Part shown: positions 26,901 to 35,902 of the stretch, one piece after another
How positions within the stretch are numbered: position 1 is the first letter of the stretch
Layout: each line of letters starts with the position of its first letter
From: Lacihabitans sp. CS3-21
GTDB lineage: Bacteria; Bacteroidota; Bacteroidia; Cytophagales; Spirosomataceae
Direction of reading: 5' to 3'
DNA: 64,000 bases
NCBI RefSeq assembly: GCF_024343675.1
Contig: NZ_RJUD01000014.1
Location: 37,649-101,648, forward strand
Program-made: the position numbers and the translations under genes
Notes under the pieces: model-generated
The model's input: only the letters and a program-made list of their open reading frames with translations
What the model was told of the DNA's origin: nothing
Database searches by the model: none

Positions 26901-27125
26901 AAGTCTTTGTCAAAAGTAGGCTTGAGTTCAGCCCGATTATATTTGAATGCTACCAATCCATTTATTATTTATTCACCACTAGTGAAAGCTGGTTTGGCGG
27001 TTGATCCTGAGGGAAATGGTTATGGTAACACGATTCAAGGGGGGAATTTCAACCGTGTAATCAGTGTAAACCTAAACAATCCTCCGGTACGTCAATTCAC
27101 TTTAGGTTTAAATCTTAAATTTTAA
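23988..27125 (+). CDS. susC: SusC-like TonB-dependent oligosaccharide transporter
   Basis: A 1045-residue SusC/RagA-type outer-membrane transporter. The signal peptide ends near residue 30 (PITLLAQ). Residues 34-115 are the carboxypeptidase-regulatory-like domain. The TonB box/plug opens with DEIIVVGYGVQKKRDITGA, the SusC signature, and IEILKDASATAIFGSRGAGG is the conserved plug block. The barrel runs to the C-terminal LGLNLKF. It imports oligosaccharides bound by the SusD partner, using TonB energy. susD starts 14 nt after its stop. The setting predicts decorated xylan fragments as cargo. No anti-sigma-type signalling extension is visible at the N-terminus, which agrees with control by the neighbouring LacI protein rather than by an ECF sigma system. 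Confidence 0.96.
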   Translation: MTKNYLSKTRVNPWKMLGLMLFLFPITLLAQTKSISGKVIDGSNNELLPSVTVTVKGTFRSTLTDANGNYKIDAVSNEALVFSFIGFETQEVSVGAKSVIDVTLVVGKGNQLDEIIVVGYGVQKKRDITGALVSISESAIKEVPAPNMLNALKGRAAGVSIVSNGSTPGSQGSIRIRGNRSLTTGNGDGLDGPLVVVDGIPYGGLNDINPDDIANIEILKDASATAIFGSRGAGGVILVTTKRGKIGKPVLSYDGYHGVTNVMGKYNVMNGEEYAKFKDLSAAYNTQGAGTTAYPLTEEERTNLAAGVSTDWQDLLFRQGFNTSHQLGLQGGVENTQYGMGIGYFNETGIMPNQNFDRMSIRATIDQKIGKRVKVGLNTINTLTHTNDPAGGGVPTELIRLSPLVTPYNTDGTVNLNPKKGTIEAQAVSPLTLISRGDDLLSNNRSIRTFNSLYAEVNILDGLKYRFNAGLNFSQSHFNGYGPPNTFVNSGTEQSVSNADISNTEYWDVNLQHLLYYDKTFAEKHKLGLTALYEITKNHSLGSNFNVKGVPADYIKTANFALASGNVTANPNNGNFFSETGLLSYMARLNYTFNSKYTLTATFRRDGSSTLSDGNKYFNYPAIGASWNVIDESFMQDLGFISNLKVRGGWGISGNRNVGAYSTLGALSSRYYNFGPTAAGQVLGYLVTSLPASDLSWQSTSQYDIGLEVGFLNNRITGSFDIYKQKTKDILLSVNLPESNGAGSTLKNLGRTEGKGFESSLTFDVLRKRNGFNWSIDATYFYNREKITQLTTPSELDNKGNFWFVGHPLTVIYDYNKIGIWQTGDAELAKQTSPVQVAGEIRVEDVDGNGKIDAADRKIIGNFQPKWEGGITNRISFKGFDLSAVTYARIGMKVLVPYLSGTSGGGSGFGFLNQGRSNQLMMDYWTLDNPTNAFPKPNAGGGVRDFTSTTQYQDGSFIKMRSINLGYTISNKSLSKVGLSSARLYLNATNPFIIYSPLVKAGLAVDPEGNGYGNTIQGGNFNRVISVNLNNPPVRQFTLGLNLKF

Positions 27126-27139
27126 TTATTGCTATTAAT

Positions 27140-28951
27140 ATGAAAAAAATAAAAATTTCTATACTCGCATGTTCTTTATTTCTGAGTTTAGGCTGTGAGA
27201 AAGTATTAGAAGAACATCCGCAATCGCAAATTGTACCGTCGTTTTTCAATAGTCCCGCTGGGGTCCTTGGAGGTATCGCTGGTGTATACAATGAGATTCG
27301 TGGCCAATGGGGTACCGAAGGCTTTTCATCTGAAATGCAAGCCGGTACAGATGAATTTATCCAAGGTGCCAGTAGCGGTGGAGGACCAGTTCACACTTTT
27401 AACGGTTTGAATGCTACCAATTTTGGATCAGCTTGGGCAACATCTTTTACAAGTATCAATACGCTAAATGGTGTTTTGAAATTTGGTCAAAACATAGAAA
27501 TGCCTGAGGCAACAAAGAAGCAATACCTAGCTCAAGCAAAATTTCTAAGGGCATTTTGGTATTTTTATTTAGTACAAACATGGGGTGATGTTCCTTTGCA
27601 TACTGAATTTATCACGGTACCCTCACAAAGTGCAAAAAGAGACCCAGCAGCAGAGGTTTATAAGTTAATAATTCAGGACTTGACTGAGGCTGCAGCGGCA
27701 TTGCCTGATAAACCAACAGCTCCCTTCCTGGGAAAAGCGGCTACTAAATCTACAGCTTTATTTTTCTTGTCAAAAGCATATTTGACTCGTGGATGGTTAA
27801 CCAACTCTCAAGCAGATTTTGCTGAGGCAGCTAAAATTTCGACTGATATTATAGCCAACAAAGGTGCTTACGGCTTGGATTTGTGGCAGGATTTCGGTGA
27901 TGCTTTTGTGCCTGCAAACGACAATGGCAAAGAAACTATGTTTGTCAGTGACCATTCTAGTGATCCAAAATTTGGATATTATAGTGTGGGTGGTGGAGCA
28001 AGTGGTGGAGCTGCTCAAAACTTGACTCCTTGGTTCACGAATTGGAACTACCCCAACAATAGCGGTATCAATTCTTTTATAAATGCATCAGGTGTTTTGG
28101 TAAATTCGGGTACTTCAGGCATGATTCGTGACTCATATTATGGTCGTCCCTATCAACGTATTCGTCCTAATAGTGTGAAGCAAACTTCGGGTGAGAATGT
28201 TGGAAAGAATTATTTTCTTGACCAGGCTTTTGTAAAAAGAGACATAGATTCTCGTTATGCCAATACATTTTATTCAGTTTATATCGCCAACACTACTGTG
28301 AATAACAGTGCAACATCGAGTAATAACAAACGAGGTATTGCTTATACGTTGCAAATAGGAGTTGATACTTCTGTTTGGCTACCAGATTACGAAGTTCCAG
28401 GTGCTCCCCAGTTTGTAGGTTCCAGACCATTCAAAGGAATTGTAGCCCCTCCAAGCCTTTGGAAGGCCGATTTGTATCCTGCAATTAAGAAATTTATGGA
28501 TCCAAGCCGTGGAAGTAATTTCAATGACCCGTCTACTCGTCCTGTGGTTATAACTCGTTTTGCAGAAGTGTATTTAGTAGGAGCGGAGGCGTATCTACAA
28601 GCGGGAGACAAAGTAAAAGCGGCAGAACTTTTAAATGTTTTACGCCAAAGAGCGGCTTATCGTAAAACCAACACTGCAGCTCAAAACACAGCAGCTGCGG
28701 AGGCTATGAAAATTACTGCAAATGACGTAACTGTTGATTTTATTCTTGACGAAAGAAGCCGTGAGCTTTTTGGAGAATGGATGAGATACCAAGACTTGGT
28801 ACGTACAAAATCACTCGTGAGACGAGTGAAAGCCTGGAATACAGAAGCTGCAGCAAATGTAAAAGATTTTCACGCATTACGTCCAATTCCGCAATCACAA
28901 ATTGACAGAACTGTAGAAGGACCAAAATTCCCACAGAACCCTGGTTATTGA
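27140..28951 (+). CDS. susD: SusD-like glycan-binding lipoprotein
   Basis: A 603-residue SusD/RagB family lipoprotein. The signal ends at Cys19 (FLSLGCEKVLEE), which would be lipidated. The N-terminal SusD_like_3 and TPR helices (QYLAQAKFLRAFWYFYLVQTWGDVPL) and the C-terminal RPVVITRFAEVYLVGAEAYLQAG and DERSRELFGEWMRYQDLVRTK blocks are typical. It caps the SusC barrel and captures the oligosaccharide. There is no SusE/F-type surface glycan-binding protein gene after it, which is unusual for xylan loci of gut Bacteroides. A very strong terminator follows, so the SusC/D transcript ends here and the enzyme genes downstream need their own promoter. Confidence 0.96.
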   Translation: MKKIKISILACSLFLSLGCEKVLEEHPQSQIVPSFFNSPAGVLGGIAGVYNEIRGQWGTEGFSSEMQAGTDEFIQGASSGGGPVHTFNGLNATNFGSAWATSFTSINTLNGVLKFGQNIEMPEATKKQYLAQAKFLRAFWYFYLVQTWGDVPLHTEFITVPSQSAKRDPAAEVYKLIIQDLTEAAAALPDKPTAPFLGKAATKSTALFFLSKAYLTRGWLTNSQADFAEAAKISTDIIANKGAYGLDLWQDFGDAFVPANDNGKETMFVSDHSSDPKFGYYSVGGGASGGAAQNLTPWFTNWNYPNNSGINSFINASGVLVNSGTSGMIRDSYYGRPYQRIRPNSVKQTSGENVGKNYFLDQAFVKRDIDSRYANTFYSVYIANTTVNNSATSSNNKRGIAYTLQIGVDTSVWLPDYEVPGAPQFVGSRPFKGIVAPPSLWKADLYPAIKKFMDPSRGSNFNDPSTRPVVITRFAEVYLVGAEAYLQAGDKVKAAELLNVLRQRAAYRKTNTAAQNTAAAEAMKITANDVTVDFILDERSRELFGEWMRYQDLVRTKSLVRRVKAWNTEAAANVKDFHALRPIPQSQIDRTVEGPKFPQNPGY

Positions 28952-28996
28952 ATTACAAAAATCTAATAGTTTGAGAAATACATAGAATGAAGCCAG

Positions 28997-29034
28997 TCTA
29001 ACGTCCACGTTTGATGGACGTTAGATTTTTTTTT
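28997..29034 (+). terminator. Strong intrinsic terminator after susD
   Basis: TCTAACGTCCA and TGGACGTTAGA form a perfect 11-bp stem around the loop CGTTTGA, followed by nine T. It separates the susCD transcript from the GH95 operon. The remainder of the 340-bp gap (28952-29291) holds the inverted-repeat site at 29209 and otherwise AT-rich DNA without a recognisable gene. Confidence 0.95.
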
Positions 29035-29208
29035 ACTTTGGAAACTTTAATACGACCAATTATTTTAGTCAGATATATTCATAATAATTATAAATAAAAG
29101 CATAGAAAATTAGTTTAAAGTAAACCTTTTATTAGTATATTTATCTTTTGTTTATTAAGAACAATTTTCTCATAAGAAATTCAAAATTGTTTCTTTTTAA
29201 AAATAAAT

Positions 29209-29223
29209 GTGTTAAAATGACAC
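29209..29223 (+). promoter_or_regulatory. Candidate operator upstream of the GH95 operon
   Basis: GTGTTAAAATGACAC lies inside a longer inverted repeat (AAATGTGT at 29205-29212 with ACACATTT at 29220-29227). It matches the susC upstream site at 12 of 15 positions. Immediately after it comes TTTTTG, which could be the -33 element, with the same order and similar distance (4 versus 6 nt) as in front of susC. A good -7 box was not found. The start codon is 68 bp downstream. Confidence 0.6.
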
Positions 29224-29291
29224 ATTTTTGTTATGCATATTCACTTTTAAATAGTTAGATTCAATTCTTTAAATTCTTTTCGGATTTTGGC

Positions 29292-31748
29292 ATGAAAAAA
29301 TTTTCTATTTTACTTTTTATATTAATTGCTCAATTTGGGTATTCTCAAAAAACTCCCCTAAAACTTTGGTATAAGCAACCAGCAGGTAACACCTGGGAAA
29401 ACGCACTGCCAATTGGAAATGGTCGATTGGGTGCAATGATTTATGGAAATGTAGAAAAGGAAATAATTCAACTCAACGAACACACGGTTTGGAGTGGAAG
29501 CCCCAACCGAAACGATAATCCAAAGGCTCTTGAGAATTTAGCCGAAATTAGAAAACTGATTTTTGAAGGCAACCACAAAGAGGCCGAAAAATTGGCCAAT
29601 CAGGCCATTATCACCAAAACTTCACATGGACAAAAATTTGAACCAGTCGGGAGTCTCAACTTAGTTTTCTATGGACATGAAAACTTCACCAATTATTACC
29701 GAGAATTAGACATTGAAAGAGCTATTTCAAAAACAACCTATCAGATTGGCGATGTGGTTTATACCCGTGAAGCAATTGCTTCTTTGGCCGATAGAGTAAT
29801 TGTAATGAAAATATCTGCCAGCAAAGGCGGAAACGTATCATTCAACGCCAATATTTCCTCTCCACAAAAAAGAAAAACGATTGCCACTACCCCAACCAAA
29901 GATTTAACAATTTCGGGTACAACAAGCGACCACGAAAGCGTAAAAGGCATGGTTGAGTATAAGGGAATTGCTCGAATAAAATTAGAAGGTGGAAGCCTTC
30001 AATCAACCGATACCTCTTTGATAGTGAAAGGAGCAAATTCTGCTACAATTTTCATTTCAATTGCTACTAATTTTAACAATTATCAAGATTTAAATGGTGA
30101 CGAAAATAAACGTGCCATCGAATATTTAAACAAAGCCTACTCTAAAACTTACAGTTCGTTACTAAACTCCCACACTATAGCTTATCAAAAATTATTTAAT
30201 CGAGTAAAATTTGATTTGGGTGAAACCGATGCCGTAAAACTCTCGACTGACGAACGCCTGAGAAATTTCAGAAATACCAACGACCCTCAAATGGTGGCTC
30301 TGTACTACCAATTTGGGCGATATTTGCTCATATCATCTTCACAACCAGGTGGACAACCTGCCAATTTGCAAGGAATTTGGAATCATCGTATAAATCCACC
30401 GTGGGACAGTAAATATACCATCAACATCAACGCCGAAATGAATTATTGGCCTGCCGAAAAGACCAATCTTTCGGAGCTGCACGAGCCTTTCTTGAAAATG
30501 GTGCAAGAACTTTCGGTGACTGGTCAGAAAACTGCTAAAGATATGTACGGTGCAAAAGGCTGGATGGCTCACCACAATACCGATATTTGGCGAGCAACAG
30601 GTGCAATTGACGGAGCATTTTGGGGAATGTGGACAGCCGGTGGTGGCTGGGTGAGTCAGCATTTATGGGAACATTATTTATACACTGGCGATAAAGCATT
30701 TTTGGCTTTGGCATATCCTGCACTCAAAGGAGCGGCACAATTTTATGCCGATTTTTTGATTCCACACCCACAAAAAAATAATTGGTTAGTCGTAAACCCA
30801 GGAAATTCGCCCGAAAATGCTCCTGCAGCACACGATGGTTCTTCGCTTGATGCAGGCGTTACGATGGATAATCAGATAGTTTTCGATGTGTTCAGCAAGG
30901 CAATCAGTGCGGCTCAAATACTCAAAAAAGATGTTTCTTTTGTTGATTCTCTCAAAAAATTAAGAGATAAATTGCCACCCATGCACATCGGGCAACACAA
31001 TCAATTGCAAGAATGGCTCGATGATATAGACGACCCAAAAGACCAACATCGCCATATTTCGCACCTTTATGGACTATATCCATCGAATCAGATTTCGGCT
31101 TATCGCACACCCGAACTTTTTGAGGCTTCAAAAAACTCTCTGATTTACCGAGGCGATGTTTCGACAGGTTGGAGTATGGGCTGGAAAGTAAACTGGTGGG
31201 CGAAATTGCAAGACGGCAATCATGCTTACAAATTGATTCAAAATCAACTGACACCCATCGGCAACGAGCGTGGTGCGGGCGGTACTTACAATAACCTTTT
31301 CGATGCTCACCCACCTTTTCAGATTGATGGAAACTTTGGCTGCACCTCTGGTATTACCGAAATGTTGATGCAGAGCAGTGATGGTGCAGTGCATTTACTT
31401 CCTGCCTTACCAGATGTTTGGCCTTCGGGTAAAATTTCGGGTTTGAAAGCTATCGGAGGTTTTGAAATTGTAGAAATGCAATGGAAAGATGCCAAATTGG
31501 TGAAATTGGTCGTAAAATCTCATCTCGGAGGAAATCTTAGATTACGTACACCAAATGAATTGAGACAAAATAATGGAGCAAAACTAAAAGAGGCAAATGG
31601 CAAAAATGCCAACCCATTTTATAGTTTAGATGAAACAGCCAAACCTGTTGTTTCAGAAAAAGCAACTTTAAAAGCACCAACTTTGGCAGTAACTAAATTG
31701 TACGATATTGCCACTCTAAAAGGACAAATTATCACCTTATCTCTATAA
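29292..31748 (+). CDS. Secreted GH95 alpha-L-fucosidase or alpha-L-galactosidase
   Basis: An 818-residue GH95 enzyme with a signal peptide (1-18). The N-terminal beta-sandwich opens with LWYKQPAGNTWENALPIGNG and LNEHTVWSG, both family hallmarks. The (alpha/alpha)6 barrel contains GIWNHRINPPWDSKYT and NINAEMNYWPAE, whose Asn378/Asn380 pair aligns with the residues that assist the catalytic base in GH95. HRHISHLYGLYPSNQ and GNFGCTSGITEMLMQS follow. GH95 enzymes invert and remove terminal alpha-1,2-L-fucose, and some remove L-galactose from cereal arabinoxylan side chains, which would suit this locus. It is the first gene of a long plus-strand operon; the following GH43 gene starts 27 nt after it. 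Confidence 0.94.
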   Translation: MKKFSILLFILIAQFGYSQKTPLKLWYKQPAGNTWENALPIGNGRLGAMIYGNVEKEIIQLNEHTVWSGSPNRNDNPKALENLAEIRKLIFEGNHKEAEKLANQAIITKTSHGQKFEPVGSLNLVFYGHENFTNYYRELDIERAISKTTYQIGDVVYTREAIASLADRVIVMKISASKGGNVSFNANISSPQKRKTIATTPTKDLTISGTTSDHESVKGMVEYKGIARIKLEGGSLQSTDTSLIVKGANSATIFISIATNFNNYQDLNGDENKRAIEYLNKAYSKTYSSLLNSHTIAYQKLFNRVKFDLGETDAVKLSTDERLRNFRNTNDPQMVALYYQFGRYLLISSSQPGGQPANLQGIWNHRINPPWDSKYTININAEMNYWPAEKTNLSELHEPFLKMVQELSVTGQKTAKDMYGAKGWMAHHNTDIWRATGAIDGAFWGMWTAGGGWVSQHLWEHYLYTGDKAFLALAYPALKGAAQFYADFLIPHPQKNNWLVVNPGNSPENAPAAHDGSSLDAGVTMDNQIVFDVFSKAISAAQILKKDVSFVDSLKKLRDKLPPMHIGQHNQLQEWLDDIDDPKDQHRHISHLYGLYPSNQISAYRTPELFEASKNSLIYRGDVSTGWSMGWKVNWWAKLQDGNHAYKLIQNQLTPIGNERGAGGTYNNLFDAHPPFQIDGNFGCTSGITEMLMQSSDGAVHLLPALPDVWPSGKISGLKAIGGFEIVEMQWKDAKLVKLVVKSHLGGNLRLRTPNELRQNNGAKLKEANGKNANPFYSLDETAKPVVSEKATLKAPTLAVTKLYDIATLKGQIITLSL

Positions 31749-31775
31749 AAATTAACGAATTAAACAAAGATTTCA

Positions 31776-33449
31776 ATGTTAAAAACAGTTTCAAAAATTT
31801 GTACTATCATAGTATTGGTTTGTTGTGTAAAAATGGCTTCAGCACAAGTAACCCTTACAAACCCCATCTTAACAGGATTTTATCCCGACCCAAGCATCGT
31901 TAAAGTAGGTGCAGATTATTATTCTGTACATTCTACTTTCTCCTATTTCCCAGGCTTGCCCATCATGCACAGCCGTGATTTGAAAAACTGGAAACAAATA
32001 GGGAATGTAATCACACGTCCATCACAAATGGATTTTATGGGCGAGCGTATGAGCCGTGGGCTTTTTGCTCCTGCCATTACTTATTACAAAGGCATTTATT
32101 ACGTTACTTGTACCGATATAGACCACGACGGGAATTTTGTGGTTACAGCCACTAACCCAGCCGGCCCGTGGAGCGACCCCGTAAAAATGCCGCAAGTTCG
32201 TGGCATCGATCCTTCGATTTATTTCGATGAAGCCACCGATAAAGCTTACGTGGTGTACAACAGTGATGCACCTGATAATAAGCCACTTTACTCTGGCCAC
32301 CGTACAGTGCAAATTTATGAGTTTGATTACAAAAACTTGAAAACGATTGGCGAGAAAAAGCAATTGATAAACGGGGGTGTAGATATTACTAAAAAACCAG
32401 TTTGGATTGAAGGCCCACATATTTTGAAACGGAACGATTGGTATATTTTGTATTGTGCTGAAGGCGGAACTTCGGTGAATCACTCGCAAGTGGCTCTGCG
32501 TAGCAAAGATATTTGGGGGCCGTATGTACCTTATGAAGGAAATCCAGTATTAACGCAAAGAGGTTTACCCGCCGACCGCCCAAATCCAATTACTTCGGCT
32601 GGACACGCCCAATTTATTGAAGGACCAGACGGTAATTGGTATTCTATTTTCTTGGCCGTCCGCCCATACGAAGGTGATTATTACAATACGGGTCGTGAAA
32701 TGTTCATTGCTCCGCTTACTTGGGTAAACGATTGGCCAATGATTGAACACGGAGAAAAAGTCATCGAGTATAAATACAAAACCAATATCAAAGAAGTAAA
32801 ACAGAAAGGTGCATTGCCACAAAATGGCAATTTTGCTTATACCATGAAGTTCGATAAAGGTCTTGACCTTTCGTTAATGCACTTGCGAACAATTGACAAA
32901 ACTTCATTTAGCACTTCAAAAAAAGATGGTTTAACTTTAAACTTAAAGCCCGAAACAATTTCAGATTTGAGCAATCCATCTTTTGTTGCAAAACGCCAGC
33001 AACACATGTATTCAACTGCCGAAACCGAATTGAGTTTTTCGCCAAAAAATGAAAAGGAGAAAGCAGGTTTGGTGATTTATCAAGACGAAAGCCATTATTA
33101 TTTCTTGGCAAAATCTATTAAAGATGGTAAAGCTCAGGTTGAATTATACAAAAGTGTTCATCGCAAAAAAGATGTAGAATTGATAAATACCCTTGATGTT
33201 GGCAATGGAAAATTGAATTTAAAAATAACTTCAAAAGCAGATAAAGTCGATTTCGAGATTTCAGAAAATGGTAAAGACTACAAAATAATTGCCGAAAACT
33301 TAGATGGTAAGCACCTTTCTACCAAATTTTCAGGCGGTTTTATTGGAAATGTATATGCTATGTATGCTACTTCAAACGGTGAAAAATCAGACAATAAAGC
33401 ATCATTTAAGTTTTTAAAATACAGCGGAAACGACCCAGTTTTGAAATGA
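31776..33449 (+). CDS. Secreted GH43 xylosidase/arabinofuranosidase with C-terminal beta-sandwich
   Basis: A 557-residue secreted GH43 enzyme (signal peptide 1-23). Propeller active-site residues are Asp38 (FYPDPSI), Asp145 (RGIDPSIYF) and Glu212 (WIEGPHI). From about residue 345 a concanavalin-like beta-sandwich (GH43_C2/DUF1349 type, with EKEKAGLVIYQDESHYYFL) follows, as in beta-xylosidases and arabinofuranosidases of subfamilies 10-12. It removes xylose or arabinose from xylan side chains or ends, probably in the periplasm. Its stop overlaps the start of the next GH43 gene by 4 nt. The two neighbours share this plan but only part of their sequence, so they probably split substrates rather than duplicate each other. 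Confidence 0.92.
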   Translation: MLKTVSKICTIIVLVCCVKMASAQVTLTNPILTGFYPDPSIVKVGADYYSVHSTFSYFPGLPIMHSRDLKNWKQIGNVITRPSQMDFMGERMSRGLFAPAITYYKGIYYVTCTDIDHDGNFVVTATNPAGPWSDPVKMPQVRGIDPSIYFDEATDKAYVVYNSDAPDNKPLYSGHRTVQIYEFDYKNLKTIGEKKQLINGGVDITKKPVWIEGPHILKRNDWYILYCAEGGTSVNHSQVALRSKDIWGPYVPYEGNPVLTQRGLPADRPNPITSAGHAQFIEGPDGNWYSIFLAVRPYEGDYYNTGREMFIAPLTWVNDWPMIEHGEKVIEYKYKTNIKEVKQKGALPQNGNFAYTMKFDKGLDLSLMHLRTIDKTSFSTSKKDGLTLNLKPETISDLSNPSFVAKRQQHMYSTAETELSFSPKNEKEKAGLVIYQDESHYYFLAKSIKDGKAQVELYKSVHRKKDVELINTLDVGNGKLNLKITSKADKVDFEISENGKDYKIIAENLDGKHLSTKFSGGFIGNVYAMYATSNGEKSDNKASFKFLKYSGNDPVLK

Positions 33450-34999
33450 AAACAATTTTAAATATTTGTTTATTGCTATTGGTAGGTCAGATAGGGTTTG
33501 GGCAAGCTATAAACCCAATCATCCATGCCGATGTACCCGATATGTCGATGATTCGGGTGGGCGATACGTATTACATGAGTAGCACCACTATGCACATGAG
33601 TCCAGGTTTGCCAATTATGAGTTCAAAAGACCTAGTAAACTGGAAACTTGAAAGCTACTGCTATGATAGATTGGTGGAAAACGATGCCATGAATCTAACG
33701 AATGGTCAAAACACCTACGGTCGAGGTTCTTGGGCGAGTTGCATCCGCCATCATAATGGCGAATTTATGGTCAGTACTTTTGCCGCTACATCGGGCAAAA
33801 CGCATATTTATACATCAAAAAGTATCAAAGGACCTTGGAAAGAAAAATCCTTTGCTCCTGCTTACCACGACCACAGCATCTTATTTGATGACGATGGTAA
33901 AACTTACCTCATTTATGGAGCTGGAAAGCTCAAAATTTTAGAACTAAAGCCTGATTTGAGTGGAGTAGTTGATGGAATTGAAGAAAAAGTTTTGATTGAA
34001 AATGCTTCTGCGGCTGCCAATGCCCCAATTATGTTACAAGCCGAAGGCTCACAGCTTTTCAAACACAATGGCAAATATTATCTTTTCAATATTGTTTGGC
34101 CGCGTGGCGGAATGCGAACTGTCCTTATTCACCGTGCCGACAAAATCACTGGTCCGTGGGAAGGAAAAATTGGCTTGCAAGATTTGGGCGTAGCTCAAGG
34201 TGGCTTGATTGACACGCCAGATGGGCGTTGGTTTTCCTATCTTTTCCGTGATAATGGCGGTGTGGGGCGTATTCCTTATTTAGTGCCTGTCGAGTGGAAA
34301 AACGGTTGGCCAATTTTGGGCGAAAATGGAAAAGTACCCTTGACCTTGAACTTGCCCGCCAATAAAACTTTGATTCCAAATTTGGTAAATACTGATGAAT
34401 TTACTCGAAAAAAAGAAGACGCAAAACTGCCCTTAGTTTGGCAATGGAATCATAATCCTGATAATAATCTGTGGTCAATTACTGAACGAAAAGGCTTTCT
34501 TCGCTTAAAAACAGGTAGAATCGATACCTCATTCGTATCTGCTAAAAATACTCTTACACAACGTACCATTGGTCCAGAAAGCACTGGTTCGATTGCCCTT
34601 GATGTTTCAAAAATGAAAGATGGCGATATTGCGGGCTTGGGTTTACTTCAGAAGAATTATGGTTTTGTAGGTTTGAAAAACGAAAACTGCACAAAATCTA
34701 TTATCATGGTAAGTACCAAGGGTGGCAAAGCTGTTGAAATTGAGAAAGTTCCAGTTTCTCAAAACACCCTTTACTTCAAAGCTGAATGTAATTTCAAAGA
34801 CCGAGCAGACGTTGCTAATTTCTTTTATAGTCTTGATGGAAAATCATGGACAAAAATCGGTGAACCTTTGAAAATGCCCTATACGCTACCGCATTTTATG
34901 GGGTATAGATTCAGCCTTTTCAATTACGCCACCAAAGAAATCGGTGGCTTTGCAGATTTCGACTATTTCAGAATAGAAGGTAAAATTTCGAAACTTTAA
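33446..34999 (+). CDS. Secreted GH43 (subfamily 12-like) with C-terminal beta-sandwich
   Basis: A 517-residue secreted GH43 enzyme (signal peptide 1-20). The start ATG overlaps the preceding gene by 4 nt. Putative active-site residues are Asp32 in ADVPDMSMI (Met replaces the usual Pro after Asp), Asp142 in YHDHSILFDD and Glu200 in QAEGSQLF. The SSTTMHMSPGLPIMSSKDLVNW stretch, which reads like subfamily 12 enzymes active on arabinoxylan, supports an alpha-L-arabinofuranosidase role. A GH43_C2-type beta-sandwich occupies residues 320-517. It is translationally coupled to the GH43 gene upstream and lies 4 nt from the CE6-like gene downstream. Confidence 0.9.
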   Translation: MKTILNICLLLLVGQIGFGQAINPIIHADVPDMSMIRVGDTYYMSSTTMHMSPGLPIMSSKDLVNWKLESYCYDRLVENDAMNLTNGQNTYGRGSWASCIRHHNGEFMVSTFAATSGKTHIYTSKSIKGPWKEKSFAPAYHDHSILFDDDGKTYLIYGAGKLKILELKPDLSGVVDGIEEKVLIENASAAANAPIMLQAEGSQLFKHNGKYYLFNIVWPRGGMRTVLIHRADKITGPWEGKIGLQDLGVAQGGLIDTPDGRWFSYLFRDNGGVGRIPYLVPVEWKNGWPILGENGKVPLTLNLPANKTLIPNLVNTDEFTRKKEDAKLPLVWQWNHNPDNNLWSITERKGFLRLKTGRIDTSFVSAKNTLTQRTIGPESTGSIALDVSKMKDGDIAGLGLLQKNYGFVGLKNENCTKSIIMVSTKGGKAVEIEKVPVSQNTLYFKAECNFKDRADVANFFYSLDGKSWTKIGEPLKMPYTLPHFMGYRFSLFNYATKEIGGFADFDYFRIEGKISKL

Positions 35000-35003
35000 T
35001 ATC

Positions 35004-35843
35004 ATGAAGAAAAAGATACTACTTTCATTTGCTTTATTTCTATTTATTGGAAAAGCTTTCACTCAAGATAAAAAATTCCATATCTATCTCTGCATTGGTC
35101 AGTCAAATATGGAAGGTGCGGCACGCATCGAAGCCCAAGATACTGTTAATATCGACAGCCGATTTAAAGTCTTGGAAGCCTTAGATTGCCCAAAAATCGA
35201 CCGTCAAAAAGGTCAATGGTACACCGCTAAACCGCCTCTCTGTCGTTGCGATACTCGCCTTTCGCCAGCCGATTATTTTGGAAGAACTCTGCTAAAATCT
35301 ATGAAAAAGAAACAAAAATTGGGCATAGTCCATGTGGCAGTGGCAGGAAGTAAAATTGAGATTTTTGATAAAGTAAATTACAAAGCCTACCTCGATTCTT
35401 CGGCCAAAGAAAAGCCTTGGATGATAAATATGGCTAATGCATATGGAGGCAATCCTTATGAAAGATTGATTGAAATGGCCAAAATCGCTCAAAAATCAGG
35501 AGTAATTAAAGGTATTTTGCTACATCAAGGAGAATCAAATACGGGTGACAAAACTTGGCCAGCCCAAGTAAAAAAGATTTACGATGATATTTTAGCCGAT
35601 TTAAACCTAGCCCGGAATTCCATCCCTTTGTTGGCTGGAGAATTAGTGGCTGCTGAGCAAGGCGGCAAATGTGCAAGCCACAATGCCATTATTGCTACGC
35701 TTCCACAAAGCATACCAAATGCAGTGGTGGTGTCCTCAAATGGTCTTACAGCCGCCAAAGATGGTTTGCATTTCGACTCAGCAGGTATTCGTGAATTTGG
35801 TAAACGTTATGCTGAGGCATTAATGCAATATTCAAAAAAATAG
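35004..35843 (+). CDS. Secreted CE6-like acetylxylan esterase (SGNH)
   Basis: A 279-residue secreted SGNH hydrolase of the PF03629 (SASA/DUF303) group (signal peptide 1-20). LCIGQSNMEG gives nucleophile Ser34, HVAVAGSKI is the glycine block, LLHQGESNTGD is block III and DGLHFDSAG gives the Asp253/His256 pair. It has the length and motif order of CE6 acetylxylan esterases, which remove O-acetyl groups from xylan. It starts 4 nt after the GH43 stop, so it is in the same operon. Together with the SGNH-CE4 fusion and the alpha/beta hydrolases it gives the locus several separate deacetylation routes. Confidence 0.9.
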   Translation: MKKKILLSFALFLFIGKAFTQDKKFHIYLCIGQSNMEGAARIEAQDTVNIDSRFKVLEALDCPKIDRQKGQWYTAKPPLCRCDTRLSPADYFGRTLLKSMKKKQKLGIVHVAVAGSKIEIFDKVNYKAYLDSSAKEKPWMINMANAYGGNPYERLIEMAKIAQKSGVIKGILLHQGESNTGDKTWPAQVKKIYDDILADLNLARNSIPLLAGELVAAEQGGKCASHNAIIATLPQSIPNAVVVSSNGLTAAKDGLHFDSAGIREFGKRYAEALMQYSKK

Positions 35844-35902
35844 AATAAGTTGTTGTCTTTGTCCTCATAGACAGTGACTTATATTTTTAATTCAACCTTA
35901 TA

